In this document: positions 32,261 through 42,600 of the stretch, one piece after another | Position numbering within the stretch: the stretch's first letter is position 1 | Layout: every line of letters begins with the position of its first letter | NCBI GenBank assembly: GCA_019802505.1 | Contig: JAFMOC010000262.1 | Location: 248,001 to 312,000, forward strand | Direction of reading: 5' to 3' | Length of the DNA: 64,000 nt | Source: Corydoras sp. C115 | Lineage: Eukaryota > Chordata > Actinopteri > Siluriformes > Callichthyidae | The notes under the pieces: model-generated | Databases searched by the model: none | Told to the model about the DNA's origin: nothing | What the model saw: only the letters and a program-made list of their open reading frames with translations | Translations under genes and position numbers: made by a program

Positions 32261-33661
32261 CTACGTGGCGAGGCGGGCGACCCCTGGCTGCATCCCTGGG
32301 GCGGCGTGCGGCCCCTGGACCTCGGGCTGGGCGGCGTGCGGCCCCTGGACCTCGGGCTGGGTGTCGTGCGGCCCCTGGACCTCGGGCTGGGCGTCGTGCG
32401 GCCCCTGGACCTCGGGCTGGGCGGCGTGCAGCCCCTGGACCTCGGGCTGGGCGGCGTGCGGCCCCTTGACTTCGGGCTGGGCGGCGAGCGGGGGCGGCGT
32501 GCAGCCCCTTGACTTCGGGCTGGGCGGCGTGCGGCCCCTTGACCTCGGGCTGGGCGGCGTGCGGCCCCTTGACTTCGGGCTGGGCGGCGTGCGGCCCCTT
32601 GACTTCGGGCCGGACGGCGTGCGGCCCCTGCTGCTCGGGCTGGGTGGCGTGCGGCCCCTTGACTTCGGGCTGGGCGGCGTGCGGCCCCTTGACTTCGGGC
32701 TGGGCGGCGTGCGGCCCCTTGACTTCGGGCTGGGCGGCGTGTGGCCCCTTGACTTCGGGCTGGGCGGCGTGCGGCCCCTTGACCTCGGGCTGGACGGCGT
32801 GCGGCCCCTGACTTCGGGCTGGGCGGCGTGCGGCCCCTTGACTTCGGGCTGGGCGGCGTGCGGCCCCTGCTGCTCGGGCTGGGTGGAGTGCGGCCCCTGC
32901 TGCTCGTGCTGGTCGGCGTGCAGCCCCTTGACTTCGGGCTGGGCGGCGTGCAGCCCCTTGACTTCGGGCTGGGCGGCGTGCAGCCCCTTGACTTCGGGCT
33001 GGGCGGCGTGCAGCCCCTTGACTTCGGGCTTGGCGGCGTGCAGCCCCTTGACTTCGGGCTGGGCGGCGTGCTGCCCCTTGACTTCGGGCTGGGCGGCGTG
33101 CGGCCCCTTGACTTCGGGCTGGGCAGCGTGCGGCCCCTTGACTTCGGGCTGGGCAGCGTGCGGCGCATGGACCACCACAGGTGTGCAGGCTCGCGGGTCC
33201 GTGGCAGGACTGCCCGCTGGCTGGACCTTGTCGGGAACGCACGCAGGAGGGGCCTCGGCAGATTCTTACGCTGGCTGGACCTCGGCGGGTTCGCACGCTG
33301 GCAGGACCTTGGCGGGCACGCATGCTGGCAGGACCTTGGCGGGTACGCATGCTGGCAGGACCTCGGCGGGCACGCACGCTGGGCGGACCTCGGCGGGCAC
33401 GCACGCTGGGCGGACCTCGGCGGGCACGCACGCTGGGCGGACCTCGGCCGGCGTGCACGCTGAGTGTACTTGCACCTCGGAATCCTCCTGCACACAGTAC
33501 ACATACACTCCCACCGCAATGCCCAAACACAAAGACACAAACATATCTGACATAGGGGAGATGGACTGATCACACGAGACATACGAGGAAGAGGGACACA
33601 ACACACTCACACACTCGAGCGGCGGCTCCGGTACCGCCCCCTCGCAGCGCGACCCAGACAC
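32261..33661 (-). pseudogene. element B repeat-protein ORF, C-terminal part (one stop)
   Basis: This is the minus-strand frame that aligns with the intact copy C ORF. From 33661 it reads SGSRCEGAVPEP and SLCLGIAVGVYVYCVQ, then the 9-aa repeat ACVPAEVRP/ACVPAKVLP (27-bp units) to a TAA at 33263-33265. It continues beyond that stop in the same frame into the 10-aa repeat GPHAAQPEVK (30-bp units, about 28 copies) to 32261. The longer frame at 31734-33530 is a shifted reading of the same repeats. Protein role unknown; composition (Pro, Ala, Glu, no hydrophobic core) suggests a disordered, extended polymer. Confidence 0.6.
32300..33172 (-). repeat. 30-bp GC-rich minisatellite inside element B
   Basis: About 28 tandem units of GGCGGCGTGCGGCCCC followed by TTGACTTCGGGCTG (plus strand), with variants in which TTGACTTCGG is replaced by TGGACCTCGG or TGCTGCTCGG. 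Because the unit is 30 bp and stop-free, all six frames are open through it. Blocks of like variants cluster, as expected from unequal exchange. Confidence 0.95.
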
Positions 33662-33673
33662 GGCGCGGACGCG

Positions 33674-34030
33674 TCACGTGACTGCCCCGCAGTGCACGCA
33701 TCGCGCTCCGCGGCTGCGCCCCGCGCACGCTAAGGCTTGCCTCCGCACCGGCGACGCGCTGTGTCCGGATCTCGCCACCAGGGGTTTCACAAACCGGACT
33801 GGACCCTCAGTCCAAAACTCCTCAGAGTTGCGGAGGGTGCGTATGGGCAAAATATGCCCATACAGGTACGACTCGCCCGCCTCGTCATCGGAAATCTGAA
33901 CCAGGTCCAGACCTTCCTCTGCGCAGAGCGTCTCGTACCCGTACCTCCACATCCATTCCTCATCGGAGTCGCCATACTCCGCCACACTGTTTGAGCCGCT
34001 TCCCCGGCTCCGGGACGGCGGGCTCCGCAT
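33674..34030 (-). CDS. element B ORF, acidic N-terminal domain (118 aa)
   Basis: ATG at 34028-34030. Residues 1-20 are Ser/Arg/Gly-rich (MRSPPSRSRGSGSN), 20-45 acidic and aromatic (DSDEEWMWRYGYETLCAEEG), 50-85 (ISDDEAGESYLYGHILPIR; NSEEFWTEGPV), then basic to residue 118, where a TGA follows a frameshift relative to copy C. Aligned with copy C over about 66 codons there is no indel, and more codons differ synonymously (about 14) than by amino acid (about 10, mostly conservative). I do not recognise the domain; calling it gag-like would be a guess from position only. Confidence 0.7.
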   Translation of the reverse strand: MRSPPSRSRGSGSNSVAEYGDSDEEWMWRYGYETLCAEEGLDLVQISDDEAGESYLYGHILPIRTLRNSEEFWTEGPVRFVKPLVARSGHSASPVRRQALACAGRSRGARCVHCGAVT

Positions 34031-34144
34031 AACGGCGCACTCGCGGACACGTCGGAGCGCGCCGCGAGTACGAGGCTATACGGCCCCCCCAAAGAAAAGT
34101 TTAAAAAACACCTACCTGGCCTCTGAACAAGTGGCGCGTCTTTT

Positions 34145-34527
34145 TGTCACACCCGTCTACCTGAAACTAAGCGCGGCTGCACAAATAAAGCGCAGAGCCG
34201 CAGCGCTCTAATGCGCAGAAGGGAGCCAGGCACACAGGTAGTACGAACATGAAATTTATTAAGGTGCTCAAACACCAAACACACAGGTGCATGGAGACAA
34301 GTGCAACATAAAATCTAAGACCCTCACGAACGACACGGAACGCCGGAACTAAATACCCCAACACATCCCATCACGTGCACTGAAACAACCAATGAAACCT
34401 CGAAACTAATTAACTAAAACATCCTGACGAGACAGCTAATTAACTAAACACAAGGACACAGAAACACAGAACCCAAAAACAAAAGAACAGAACGACCGAA
34501 AAACAGGTGCCCTAGGCACCCGTTACA
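34145..34527 (-). repeat. element B 5' LTR
   Basis: 383 bp, right edge fixed by the AATTA target duplication. Differs from the 3' LTR by a few substitutions and by lacking the repeated GACGACACGG units. On the element strand it is followed by a short leader with the donor-like site CCAGGTAGGT near 34110, then the ORF. Confidence 0.9.
34349..34395 (-). promoter_or_regulatory. conserved LTR promoter module (copy B)
   Basis: Minus-strand order ATTGGTT, GTGCACGTG, GGG, TATTTAG; same arrangement as in copies A and C although the flanking LTR sequence has diverged substantially. Probably CCAAT box, E-box and TATA-like element. Confidence 0.5.
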
Positions 34528-34635
34528 AATTACAACACAGTAATTTCTTATTTATACAAACTTCGTTATGCAATGCAGTAAAAAAGTTTCAGTGCAGTAA
34601 TTCACATGAACATTTGAAGTAGATGTTTGTTTGAA

Positions 34636-34860
34636 CTAATGCTGCAACTAACGATTATTTTGATAATCGATTAATCGGGTCGATTTTTTTTTTTTTCTTT
34701 TTTTTTTTTTTCGATTAATCGATGAATAGGATCAAAAATTTTTTTCCATGTCTTTACATTTACATTTAAACATTTAGCAGACGCTTTTATCCAAAGCGAC
34801 TTACTAATGAGAACATCACAAGTCAGTAGTTATGAAGAAAACCAGCTACACTGTAGAATT
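34636..34860. repeat. palindromic ATTAATCGAT repeat plus L2 tail
   Basis: A block reading GCTGCAACTAACGATTATTTT, GATAATCGATTAATCG, a T-rich stretch and CGATTAATCGATG forms an inverted repeat around a poly-T. This is a motif familiar from many teleost dispersed repeats, but I cannot name its family. Directly after it (34755-34858, minus) is the 3' tail of an L2-type LINE (CATTTAGCAGACGCTTTTATC, then CAAAGCGACTTAC). Confidence 0.5.
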
Positions 34861-35240
34861 AACAAGCAGGTCAATATATATCTGGTTTTATTTACAGTAT
34901 GAGTTTAAGGCATCCAAGTAGCCCAAAGAGCAATTAAACACAAATCTCAAACACACACTGACACAATATGTAGCATAGTGTGAAAAAAAATATACTAAAT
35001 TACACAAATTTGAGTCACTCTAATTTGTTACCTAATTCCCCTTTAAATGCAACTGATTCAACCTCACTCCCATAGTGTGCAGTGTCTTCACTCATATTTT
35101 ATCAAATAATTAAAACGTGAAGCTTGATCATTAATTAGCACCATTGTGTACAAGTTGTATGTATTCATAAATGCACATTTAAACACTTATTAAGTGAAAT
35201 TATTATTATAAGTAAAATTATTCTATAGTATTGTATTATA
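34861..35240. other. AT-rich DNA, no gene seen
   Basis: No ORF or recognised repeat. Confidence 0.45.
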
Positions 35241-36130
35241 TTTACATTTAGTCATTTTACATTTAGTCATTTAGCAGATGCTTTTATCCAAAGCGACTTA
35301 CAAATGAGAACACCACAAGTCAGAAGCCATGGAGAAAACCAACTATACTGTAAGTTCATCAAACCTGATTGTTATTCGAAGCTGCGCCCCCCCCCCCTTT
35401 TTTTTTTTTTTTTTTTTATTTTTTTTTTATTACAGGTATTTGTTAAATAGATGCGTCTTAAGCAGTTTCTTAAAACTGTTTAGAGATTCTGCCTTACGGA
35501 CAGAGTTGGGAAGATCGTTCCACCATTTTGCAGTGGTGAACGCCACAGAATGAGAATTAGCTCCTCGGTGAGGTGGAATCGCCAGGCGACAATCCTCACT
35601 GGAGCGAAGTGAACGAGTCGGAGTGTATTTGGAGTGAAAAGATAGAGTGAAGGTAAGAGGGGGAAGATCCAGAAATGGTTCTGTATGCCAGAGTCAGCGA
35701 CTTGTACTGAATGCGAGCAGCTACAGGAAGCCAATGGAGGGAAGTGAGTAATGGAGTGACATGAGTTCGCTTGGGCTGGTTAAACACGAGTCGGGCTGCA
35801 GAGTTTTGAATTAGTTGAAGAGGTCTGATGGTGGAAGTTGGGATACCGGCAAGTGCATTACAATAATCAAGCCGGGATAAGACTAGGGCTTGAACAAGCA
35901 GTTGGGTAGCATGTTCAGTCAGAAAGGGTCTGATCTTCCTTATGTTATAAAGAAGGAATCTACAAGAACGGGCGGTTTTGATCACATGATCAGAGAGTTT
36001 AAGGTGGGAGTCTATTGTGAACCCAAGGTTCCGGACCGAATCAGTTGGGGAGATTGTGGAGCCATCAATTTGGAAGGTCAGGTTGTGATGGATTGAGGTT
36101 TTAGCTGGGATAATGAGAAGCTCTGTTTTT
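35241..36130 (-). pseudogene. L2-type LINE, 5'-truncated (RT C terminus)
   Basis: Minus strand. A 129-aa frame (35596-35985) carries the RT C-terminal region: KTARSCRFLLYNIRKIRPFL, QALVLSRLDYCNALAGI, LQLIQNSAARLVF, LTSLHWLPVAARI. Upstream the frame continues poorly to about 36130 (LGFTIDSHLKLSDHV). Downstream is the LINE 3' end with a poly-C/poly-T tract (35388-35435) and the AAAGCGACTTAC tail near 35300. RT active-site motifs are absent, so it is non-functional. Closely related to the plus-strand copy at 63-64 kb. Confidence 0.85.
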
Positions 36131-37205
36131 TTATATATAGTATGTTTAAGTGTTTAAACATAATATTATAGTATGTTTAAGTTAAAATTTCCTGTAATGA
36201 ATGAAAAGCACAATGAAAGAAATTATGTATCATCTAAACATCCCTCACTTAACAACAAAAGTCAATTCCAAATAACACATGATACTCAGTTGCCCTCAGT
36301 AATGAACCAAATATTGTCTGTTCTGTAGCCTATTGGTAAAAAATGAATTAATAAATTAGCCAATGAACAAAAAAACACCTCTTGTGTGAAATGTCAATTG
36401 GACACCGTGCACAAGGCTTCCCATGTGCCCAGGTCTGAAAGCAAGGAAATTCTTTTGTAAATCTCTGTAAACAGACACTTGCGCTTCGGCGCTTGCGCTT
36501 GTTGTTTGCGTACTGACACGCAGCTCCGTGCGCAGTGCCCTAGTGCCTGTACATTTAATTCTCCAATGAAGGTCATTTAAAAACCAGGACATTTACTTAA
36601 AAAAAAAAAACGGGACGCCCTGGACAGGACGCGAAATACGGACATGTACATGGAAATACGGACGTATTCATATAATGGACATTAAGACACGGACGTTAAG
36701 ACACGGAAGTTAAGAGACGGAAGTTAACAAACATTCTCCATCACTGTCATTATCCAGTTAACAACCAAAAACAGCATGAAGCGTGCTCTTGTCGGTCTCA
36801 TACTTTTACGTTGCACCGTTACGTTGATTCACTTCACCGTTACGTTGATTCACAGGAACTAAAGAACCTCAGGATGTTGTAGTGATTTACTGTTCTGTTG
36901 AGCTTCATCCTCATTGGTGACTCCAGCATGTTTAGTTTCAGGTGGTGGATCATCACCGTGGTGCTTCGTGTAGCTCAAATTATTTTGGCAGAGCCCGCAT
37001 GTTCCACGTTCTTTATTTGTGTGCAGCGTGAAGCTCCCACAGTTTTGACTTAAGCTTTTTCTGCGTTGGCTGTGTTAAATTTGTCCGATTTATCATCTTA
37101 TTTTGCAGACTCCGCCTCGTTCTGTTGAACCCACTATTTTTTTTTCAGCGCTGCAGTAAGCGGTTACAACATTGTGATTAACGCAGAAATAGTGTGACCC
37201 AACGA

Positions 37206-37209
<4 letters not shown>
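36131..37209. other. unassigned DNA left of element D
   Basis: No convincing ORF. Contains a short degenerate repeat around 36640-36730 (GACACGGACGTTAA-type units, 4-5 copies) and otherwise unique-looking sequence. It does not match the first half of the element D right LTR. Confidence 0.45.
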
Positions 37210-37281
<72 letters not shown>

Positions 37282-38215
37282 ACTTTTGTATATATTGCAG
37301 TTACGTCGGGTGTTTCGTTTATTGGAGTGGTTTGTTTGATTACACCATGTAACACAAGTTTTGTTCCCAGCTTTTTAATGTTATATTCCAATTGCTTATG
37401 TCTAAAACAAATTAAAAATTGCTTACATTCATCATAAACTTCGCTTTTGTGACCACGGCAACAAAAATTATGAATTTTTATTATAGAAACAGACGATTTT
37501 GCATCTTTTCATTAATACAGTCAGACTAAGAACACTATAGGCATTGCAAATTTACACAGATTACCAAAAACTGTTCAGAAGTGTGAGGTTTTCCGAGATT
37601 TACGACTATACTGCAAATCAGATTCACGAATCAATCCCCAAATATAGTCGCCCATCATTTTCTCGTTATATTGTCCTTGGTAACGGCATTCAAAGTTCAT
37701 AATGTCCTGGTGGAAGCGCTCGCCTTGCTCCTCTGAATAAGCTCCCATGTTCTCTTTGAACTTATCAAGATGAGCATCAAGGATATGGATTTTGAGTGAC
37801 ATCCTGCAGCCCATTGCAGCATAGTTCTTTATCAGAGTCTGGACCAGTTGTACATAGTTTTCATCTTTATGATTGCCTAGGAAGCCGCGAACCACTGCGA
37901 CAAAACTGTTCCAAGCTGCTCTCTCCTTCCTATTCAGCTTCTTGGGAAATTCACTGCACTCTATGATCTTCTTGATTTGTGGTCCGACGAAGACACCAGC
38001 TTTGATCTTTCCTTCAGACAGCTTAGGGAAAAAATCTTGGAGGTTCCAAGCTAGTTTGCTCCCAGCACGTCCTGCCGTGCCTTCAGCGGCGTTCCCACTG
38101 ATTTCAGCATTAAAATCTCCTCTTTGTTTGCTTATCTGGTCACCTGACTCGCTTCTTGCACCACACAGCACCGCGCAGCACCGCCGATGGACGGACTGCG
38201 CCGCCCGATGTAACA
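37210..38215 (+). repeat. element D left LTR, broken and carrying an insert
   Basis: Starts with a 68-bp (TA)n run, then the block TGCAGTTACGTCGGGTGTTTC, TTTATTGGAGTGGTT, which is also in the right LTR. About 740 bp of extra sequence (roughly 37350-38090) follow. The LTR then resumes at CTGATTTCAGCATTAAAATC and runs to TGTAACA at 38215. The half upstream of (TA)n that exists in the right LTR is missing, with the breakpoint in the (TA)n run. Confidence 0.6.
37575..38088 (-). pseudogene. insert in D left LTR: C-terminal ORF fragment of unknown dispersed family
   Basis: A minus-strand frame of about 170 codons within the 740-bp insert. Legible blocks: KLAWNLQDFFPKLSEGKI, NRKERAAWNSFVAVVRGFLG, CRMSLKIHILDAHLDKF, YSEEQGERFHQDIMNFE, GDYIWGLIRES. 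It has the look of a well-conserved protein C terminus (His/Asp/Glu-rich middle) and ends in a stop at 37575, followed by an AT-rich 3' UTR-like region. I have seen similar readings as repeat-borne ORFs in animal genomes but cannot name the family or function. The residues before about 38090 are a reading of the LTR, not part of the protein. Confidence 0.5.
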
Positions 38216-39618
38216 GAATGCTGGCCTCCAACCCCGCGAAGTCCAGGAGCCCTCGTCCGGGTAAGCGCCCTTATTTTTTGTGTAATTTCCCCGCTGCCGC
38301 ATATCCCGTGTTATCGGTCGGTCCCGGCAGTCGGTTTACATTAGCTGTAGCATCTTAGCATCGGTGCTAGCTCCACCATTAGCCGCATTTCCCGGCTGCA
38401 GCATTGGCTGCATTAATTTGGCGCAAGTCCCGCCAACACCACATCATCCGGCTGCAGCAGCGGCTACAGTAGCTTGGCGCTAGCCCCGCCATTAGCCTAG
38501 TCCCCGGCTGCAGCATCCCGGCTACTTTAGCCCGGCGCTAGCCCCGCCAATAGCCGTTTCCCCGGCTGCAGCAATCTTGGCACTAGCCCTGCCATCTAGT
38601 TTTGCTGTAGTTCTCGCTCCCCTGAGGTTGGAGCGATGAGGGGAATAGACCGGGTTGCGGAGTATGGGGAGATCGTGCTCCCTCTCTCGGCTCCGATCAA
38701 GCTCCCGGCACCCTGCGACGGGGTGGCTTTGAAGCCACTTCCTTACATTATTGGTTCACCACCAGCGATCCGCCGCCTGTCGCCAGCCTGCAGCGACACA
38801 GGCCATCCCACTCCGCCGGTAATCCATCCCCTAAGCCGCCGCGCACCGTCAGCGATCCGCCGCGTCCCACGAGCGTTTCCCCGCTCGCCGTCTGCATTCC
38901 ACCGCTCACAGCCAGCGTTCCGCCGCCGGCCAGCCGGTTCGAGACGGCGTTCCTGGGCAGGTTCGACCCAGGTCCAGATGCTCGCTCTGTCGGTGATGAA
39001 AAAGACCTGGTGAAAAGACAGCTTCACCGCGGGCGGGGCAGTAATCCGCCACGCAAGCTGCCTGTCTCCACCGGTCACCCGCACTGCATGCTATTCCTCG
39101 CCCCCAGTAGTCCGCCTCGCAGACGCTGGACCAGGGCCAGCGATCCGCCGCCTGTCGTCAGCCTGCCGCGCCACAGGCCGTCCCACTCCGCCGGTAATCC
39201 GTCCCGTAAGCCGATAATCCGTCCCACGAGCGTTAACCCGCTCACCGTCCGCATTCCGTCGCTCACAGCCAGTGTTCCACCGCTGGTCGTTGGTATGCCG
39301 CTCAGCGAGCGTCACACTCCACCGGTAAGCCGCCCCGGGATTCGCCGCGTGCCCCGAGCGTTTCGCCGCTCTCAGTCAGCGATCCGCTGCATGCCGCAAG
39401 TGAACCACGCCGCATGGTCAGCATACCGCTCTACGCTGAGCGCGAGGCGCTTTTCCTTCCGCTCAGCGCCACCAGCGTTCCGCCCCCTGGTCCATGCCGT
39501 GCCTCCAGCGATCAACGCCGCGCCACCTGCACATCTTGCAGGGTTCGGTGCATCGAGTCGGGCTATGGGTTCCGGTCTCCGTCGGTTGCGTCCCGTCCCG
39601 AGCTGTCCGTGTTCCGTT
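38216..39618 (+). other. element D leader and first ORF region
   Basis: Begins directly after the left LTR. A splice-donor-like GGGTAAGC occurs near 38260. At about 38390-38600 are four imperfect 60-70-bp repeats built on CCCCGGCTGCAGCA and GGCGCTAGCCCCGCCA. An ORF from ATG 38636 (125 aa: RGIDRVAEYGEIVLPLSAPI, then Arg/Ser/Pro-rich) ends at 39013. Roughly 375-bp imperfect repeats (38763 and 39138, both AGCGATCCGCCGCCTGTCG) continue the same basic composition in a second frame (39010-39618) until the LINE insertion. No known domain. Confidence 0.5.
38636..39013 (+). CDS. element D ORF1, 125 aa, Arg/Ser/Pro-rich
   Basis: Short acidic/hydrophobic N terminus (residues 1-40, GVALKPLPYI) followed by Arg/Pro/Ser-rich low-complexity sequence (AIRRVPRAFPRSPSAF; HRSQPAFRRRP). 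By position after the leader it parallels the N-terminal domain of the A/B/C family, but there is no sequence similarity. May be a truncated form of a longer repetitive ORF that resumes at 39010 and, beyond the LINE, at 42936. Unknown function. Confidence 0.4.
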   Translation: MRGIDRVAEYGEIVLPLSAPIKLPAPCDGVALKPLPYIIGSPPAIRRLSPACSDTGHPTPPVIHPLSRRAPSAIRRVPRAFPRSPSAFHRSQPAFRRRPAGSRRRSWAGSTQVQMLALSVMKKTW

Positions 39619-42600
39619 CAGAATCAGAATCAGAATCAGAATATCTTTATTGTCATTATACCAGGTATAACGAAATTAAGGTGCCATACTTTCGGTGTCA
39701 CATACATAAATTTAAACAGATAAAGACTTAAAAGAGTTTTAAAAGAGTACACTATAATTTACAATTTACAAGAAAAAAATAAAAAATAAAAAATAAATAA
39801 AAATAAATTGAAAGAAAGAAAGAATCTTATTTACAATAGTGTGTAAGAATGTATAACCTGAGTTTGAATTGTATTTATATTTATATATTGCACGTTTTTT
39901 ATTTCTTTATATTTTTTTATTGCACGTTCAAAATTTCCACCAAAAATTGCACATTCAATAGTGAATTTTGACTGTAAAAAATTTTTTTTTTACAGTGCAC
40001 CATTTAGTGTTCGTACAGCGGTTGGGTAAAAGCTATTTCTGAGCCGGTTTGTTTTTGTTTTTATTGCTCTGTAGCGTCGACCTGATGGTAGCAGCTCTAG
40101 GAGATGGTGACCGGGGTGAGAATTGTCTGTAATAATTTTGTGAGCTCTCTGCAGACAACGAGAACTGTGTAGATCCTCCAGGGTGGGTAGAGAGCATCCA
40201 ATGATCTTCTCTGCAGACCTCACGATCCTCTGTAGTTCTTTTCTCTGTGCTGCAGTGCAGCTGGAGAACCACACACAGAGTCCGTGAGTGAGGATGCTCT
40301 CTATGGTTGAACGGTAGAAGGACACCAGCAGTCTCTGATCGATGTTATTATTCCTGAGAGTCCTCAGGAAGTAGAGTCTCTGCTGTGCCTTCTTAGCCAG
40401 TTTTTTGGTGTTCACTCCCCAGGTGAGGTCCTCCTCGATATTGATACCCAGGAAGCGAAAGTTTGTGACTCTTTCTACACAGTCCCCGTTGATGAATATA
40501 GGTTTGATGTCTTTCCTCACCTTCCTGAAATCTATGACCAGCTCCTTCGTCTTTGATGTATTTAGACTTAGGTTATTTTCTGTGCACCATAATGACAGTC
40601 GTTCCACTTCATCCCGGTAGGCTGTCTCGTCGTTTCCAGAGATGAGTCCCAGAATAGTGGTGTCGTCTGCGAATTTAACTATGGTGTTGCTGGTGTAAGA
40701 AGTGGTGCAGTCATGGGTGTAGAGGGTATAGAGCAGGGGACTCAGCACACAGCCCTGGGGGGCACCCGTGCTAATGCTGATGGCTGTGGAGGTGTGAGGT
40801 CCTATTCTAACCCTCTGTCTGCGCCCCGTCAGAAAGTCTTTGATCCATAGACAGGTGTGGTAAGGCAGACCCAGGTCCAACAGTTTGCACATCAGTCTGT
40901 GGGGGATGATGGTGTTAAAGGCCGAGCTGTAATCCACAAAAAGGAGTCGGGCGTAGGATCCTTGCTGCTCCAGGTGGTTCAAGGTTGTATGAAGAGCCGT
41001 GACCACTGCGTCCTCTGTCGACCTGCCAGCCCTGTATGCAAACTGATGTGGGTCAAAGTTGGATGGAAGAAATGAAAGTATGTGATTCCTGACCAGTTTC
41101 TCGAAGCACTTCATGACCACCGGTGTTAGAGCAACTGGGCGGTAGTCATTAAGGCTGTTTATACGTGGTGTCTTTGGTAGCGGAACTATGGTTGAGGTTT
41201 TCAGACACACTGGGATGGATGATTGCGAGAGTGACCTGTTAAAGATCCTAGTGAGAATTCCAGAAAGTTGATCAGCGCAGTCCTTCAGCACACGCCCAGT
41301 GATACCGTCAGGACCTGTCGCCTTTCTTGGGTTGATGGTCTTTAGTGTGCGTCTTACATCCTCCTCTTTCACAGTAAGGGTGTTGCTGTTGACAGTAGGG
41401 TGCAATATGTCGTTTCCCTGCGGCTCCTCAAAGCGTGCGAAGAAGACATTTAGCTCCTCTGCCAGTGTAGCATTTCCCCTTGTTATCTCCCAATTATTTT
41501 TGAAATTTGTGAGGTGTTGTACTGCCTGCCAGACTTGTCTTGTGTTGTTGCTTTCTAGGTGTTCGTCAATCATCTTTTTGTAGTCCTCCTTTGCTTTCCT
41601 GATGCCCCGTTTCAGGTTGGAACGTGCCGAACAGTAAAAAGCCCTGTCGCCAGACTTGAAAGCAACATACCGTTCTTTAAGTAGCTGTTGGACCTCTTTT
41701 GTCATCCAGGGCTTCTGGTTGGGATATACACGGATATGTTTGTCCACTGTGACCGTGTCAATGCAGTTCTTTATGTAGCATAGCACACTGTCTGTGAACA
41801 TATCCAAGTCCTGATCTTCAAAAACTTCCCAGTTTGTGTTGTTAAAACAGTCCTGTAGTTGCTCAGAGGCTCCTTTGGGCCAGGTTTTAATAGTTCTGGT
41901 TTTGATATGATTACTATTTCTGAGGGGGGTGTAGGATGGGACTAGGAATAAGGATAAATGATCAGATTGACCCAGATGTGGTAGTGGTGTAGCTTTATAA
42001 CCTAGTTTAATATTTGTGTACACCTTGTCCAATGTATTTGCTCCTCTGGTAGCACACTTAACGTGCTGATAGAATTTAGGAAGCACTGTTTTTAAATCCA
42101 CATGATTGAAGTCCCCCGCTATAATGTGTACGGCATCAGGATACTGACTCTGTTGCTGGTTAATGTTGTCGTACAAAGAAGCTAGCGCCGAGTTAGCATT
42201 AGCATCCGGTGGGATATAAACAACAGTTAGCATGACCACAGTAACCTCTCTTGGTAAGTAAAAGGGTCTGCATTTAACAGTCAGAAATTCCAAGTCCGGG
42301 GAACAGTGACTGACAACAATTTCTGTGTTGGTACACCATTTGTTGTGAATATACACACAAAGTCCCCCTCCTTTAGACTTACCGGAGGCTATGTTTCTAT
42401 CCTGTCGCTGTACTGTGCGGTCCATTAGCTCGATAGCGGAGTCTGGAATAGCTGGATGAAGCCAAGTTTCAGTGATGAGAAGAACGCAGCTGTCCCTGGC
42501 GATGTTGTTTGTTGCCATATGAAGTTGCAGTTCATCCATCTTGTTAGCAAGTGATCTTGCGTTGGTGAGAAAAATGCTCGGAAGCGGTGGTTTATGTGGT

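Larger units (their letters stand above)
31360..34527 (-). mobile_element. copy B of unfamiliar pol-less LTR element, complete
   Basis: 3168 bp, minus strand, with LTRs at both ends (34145-34527 and 31360-31749) and a 5-bp target duplication AATTA (31355-31359, 34528-34532). A G-rich polypurine tract (GGGCGGGGGTAC) precedes the 3' LTR. The 2.4-kb interior has no RT, RNase H, integrase or protease motif in any frame; it carries only the leader and the repeat-protein ORF. It is thus a non-autonomous LTR retroelement that must use enzymes from elsewhere. The interior is strikingly GC-rich against its AT-rich surroundings. Confidence 0.85.

Noticed and set aside
31734..33530. 598-aa minus-strand ORF (GAARRPARSQ repeats) as the element B protein
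   Set aside because: It is a shifted reading of the stop-free 30-bp minisatellite. The frame homologous to copy C, anchored by the unique N-terminal domain, is GPHAAQPEVK (32261-33661).
31914..33569. 551-aa plus-strand ORF and other plus-strand ORFs across the array
   Set aside because: Antisense readings of the same GC-rich repeat; no unique conserved segment and opposite to LTR orientation.
38090..38231. N-terminal 47 residues of the minus ORF ending at 37575
   Set aside because: This part reads the element D LTR, which occurs without the ORF at 47868-47984, so it is not part of the protein.
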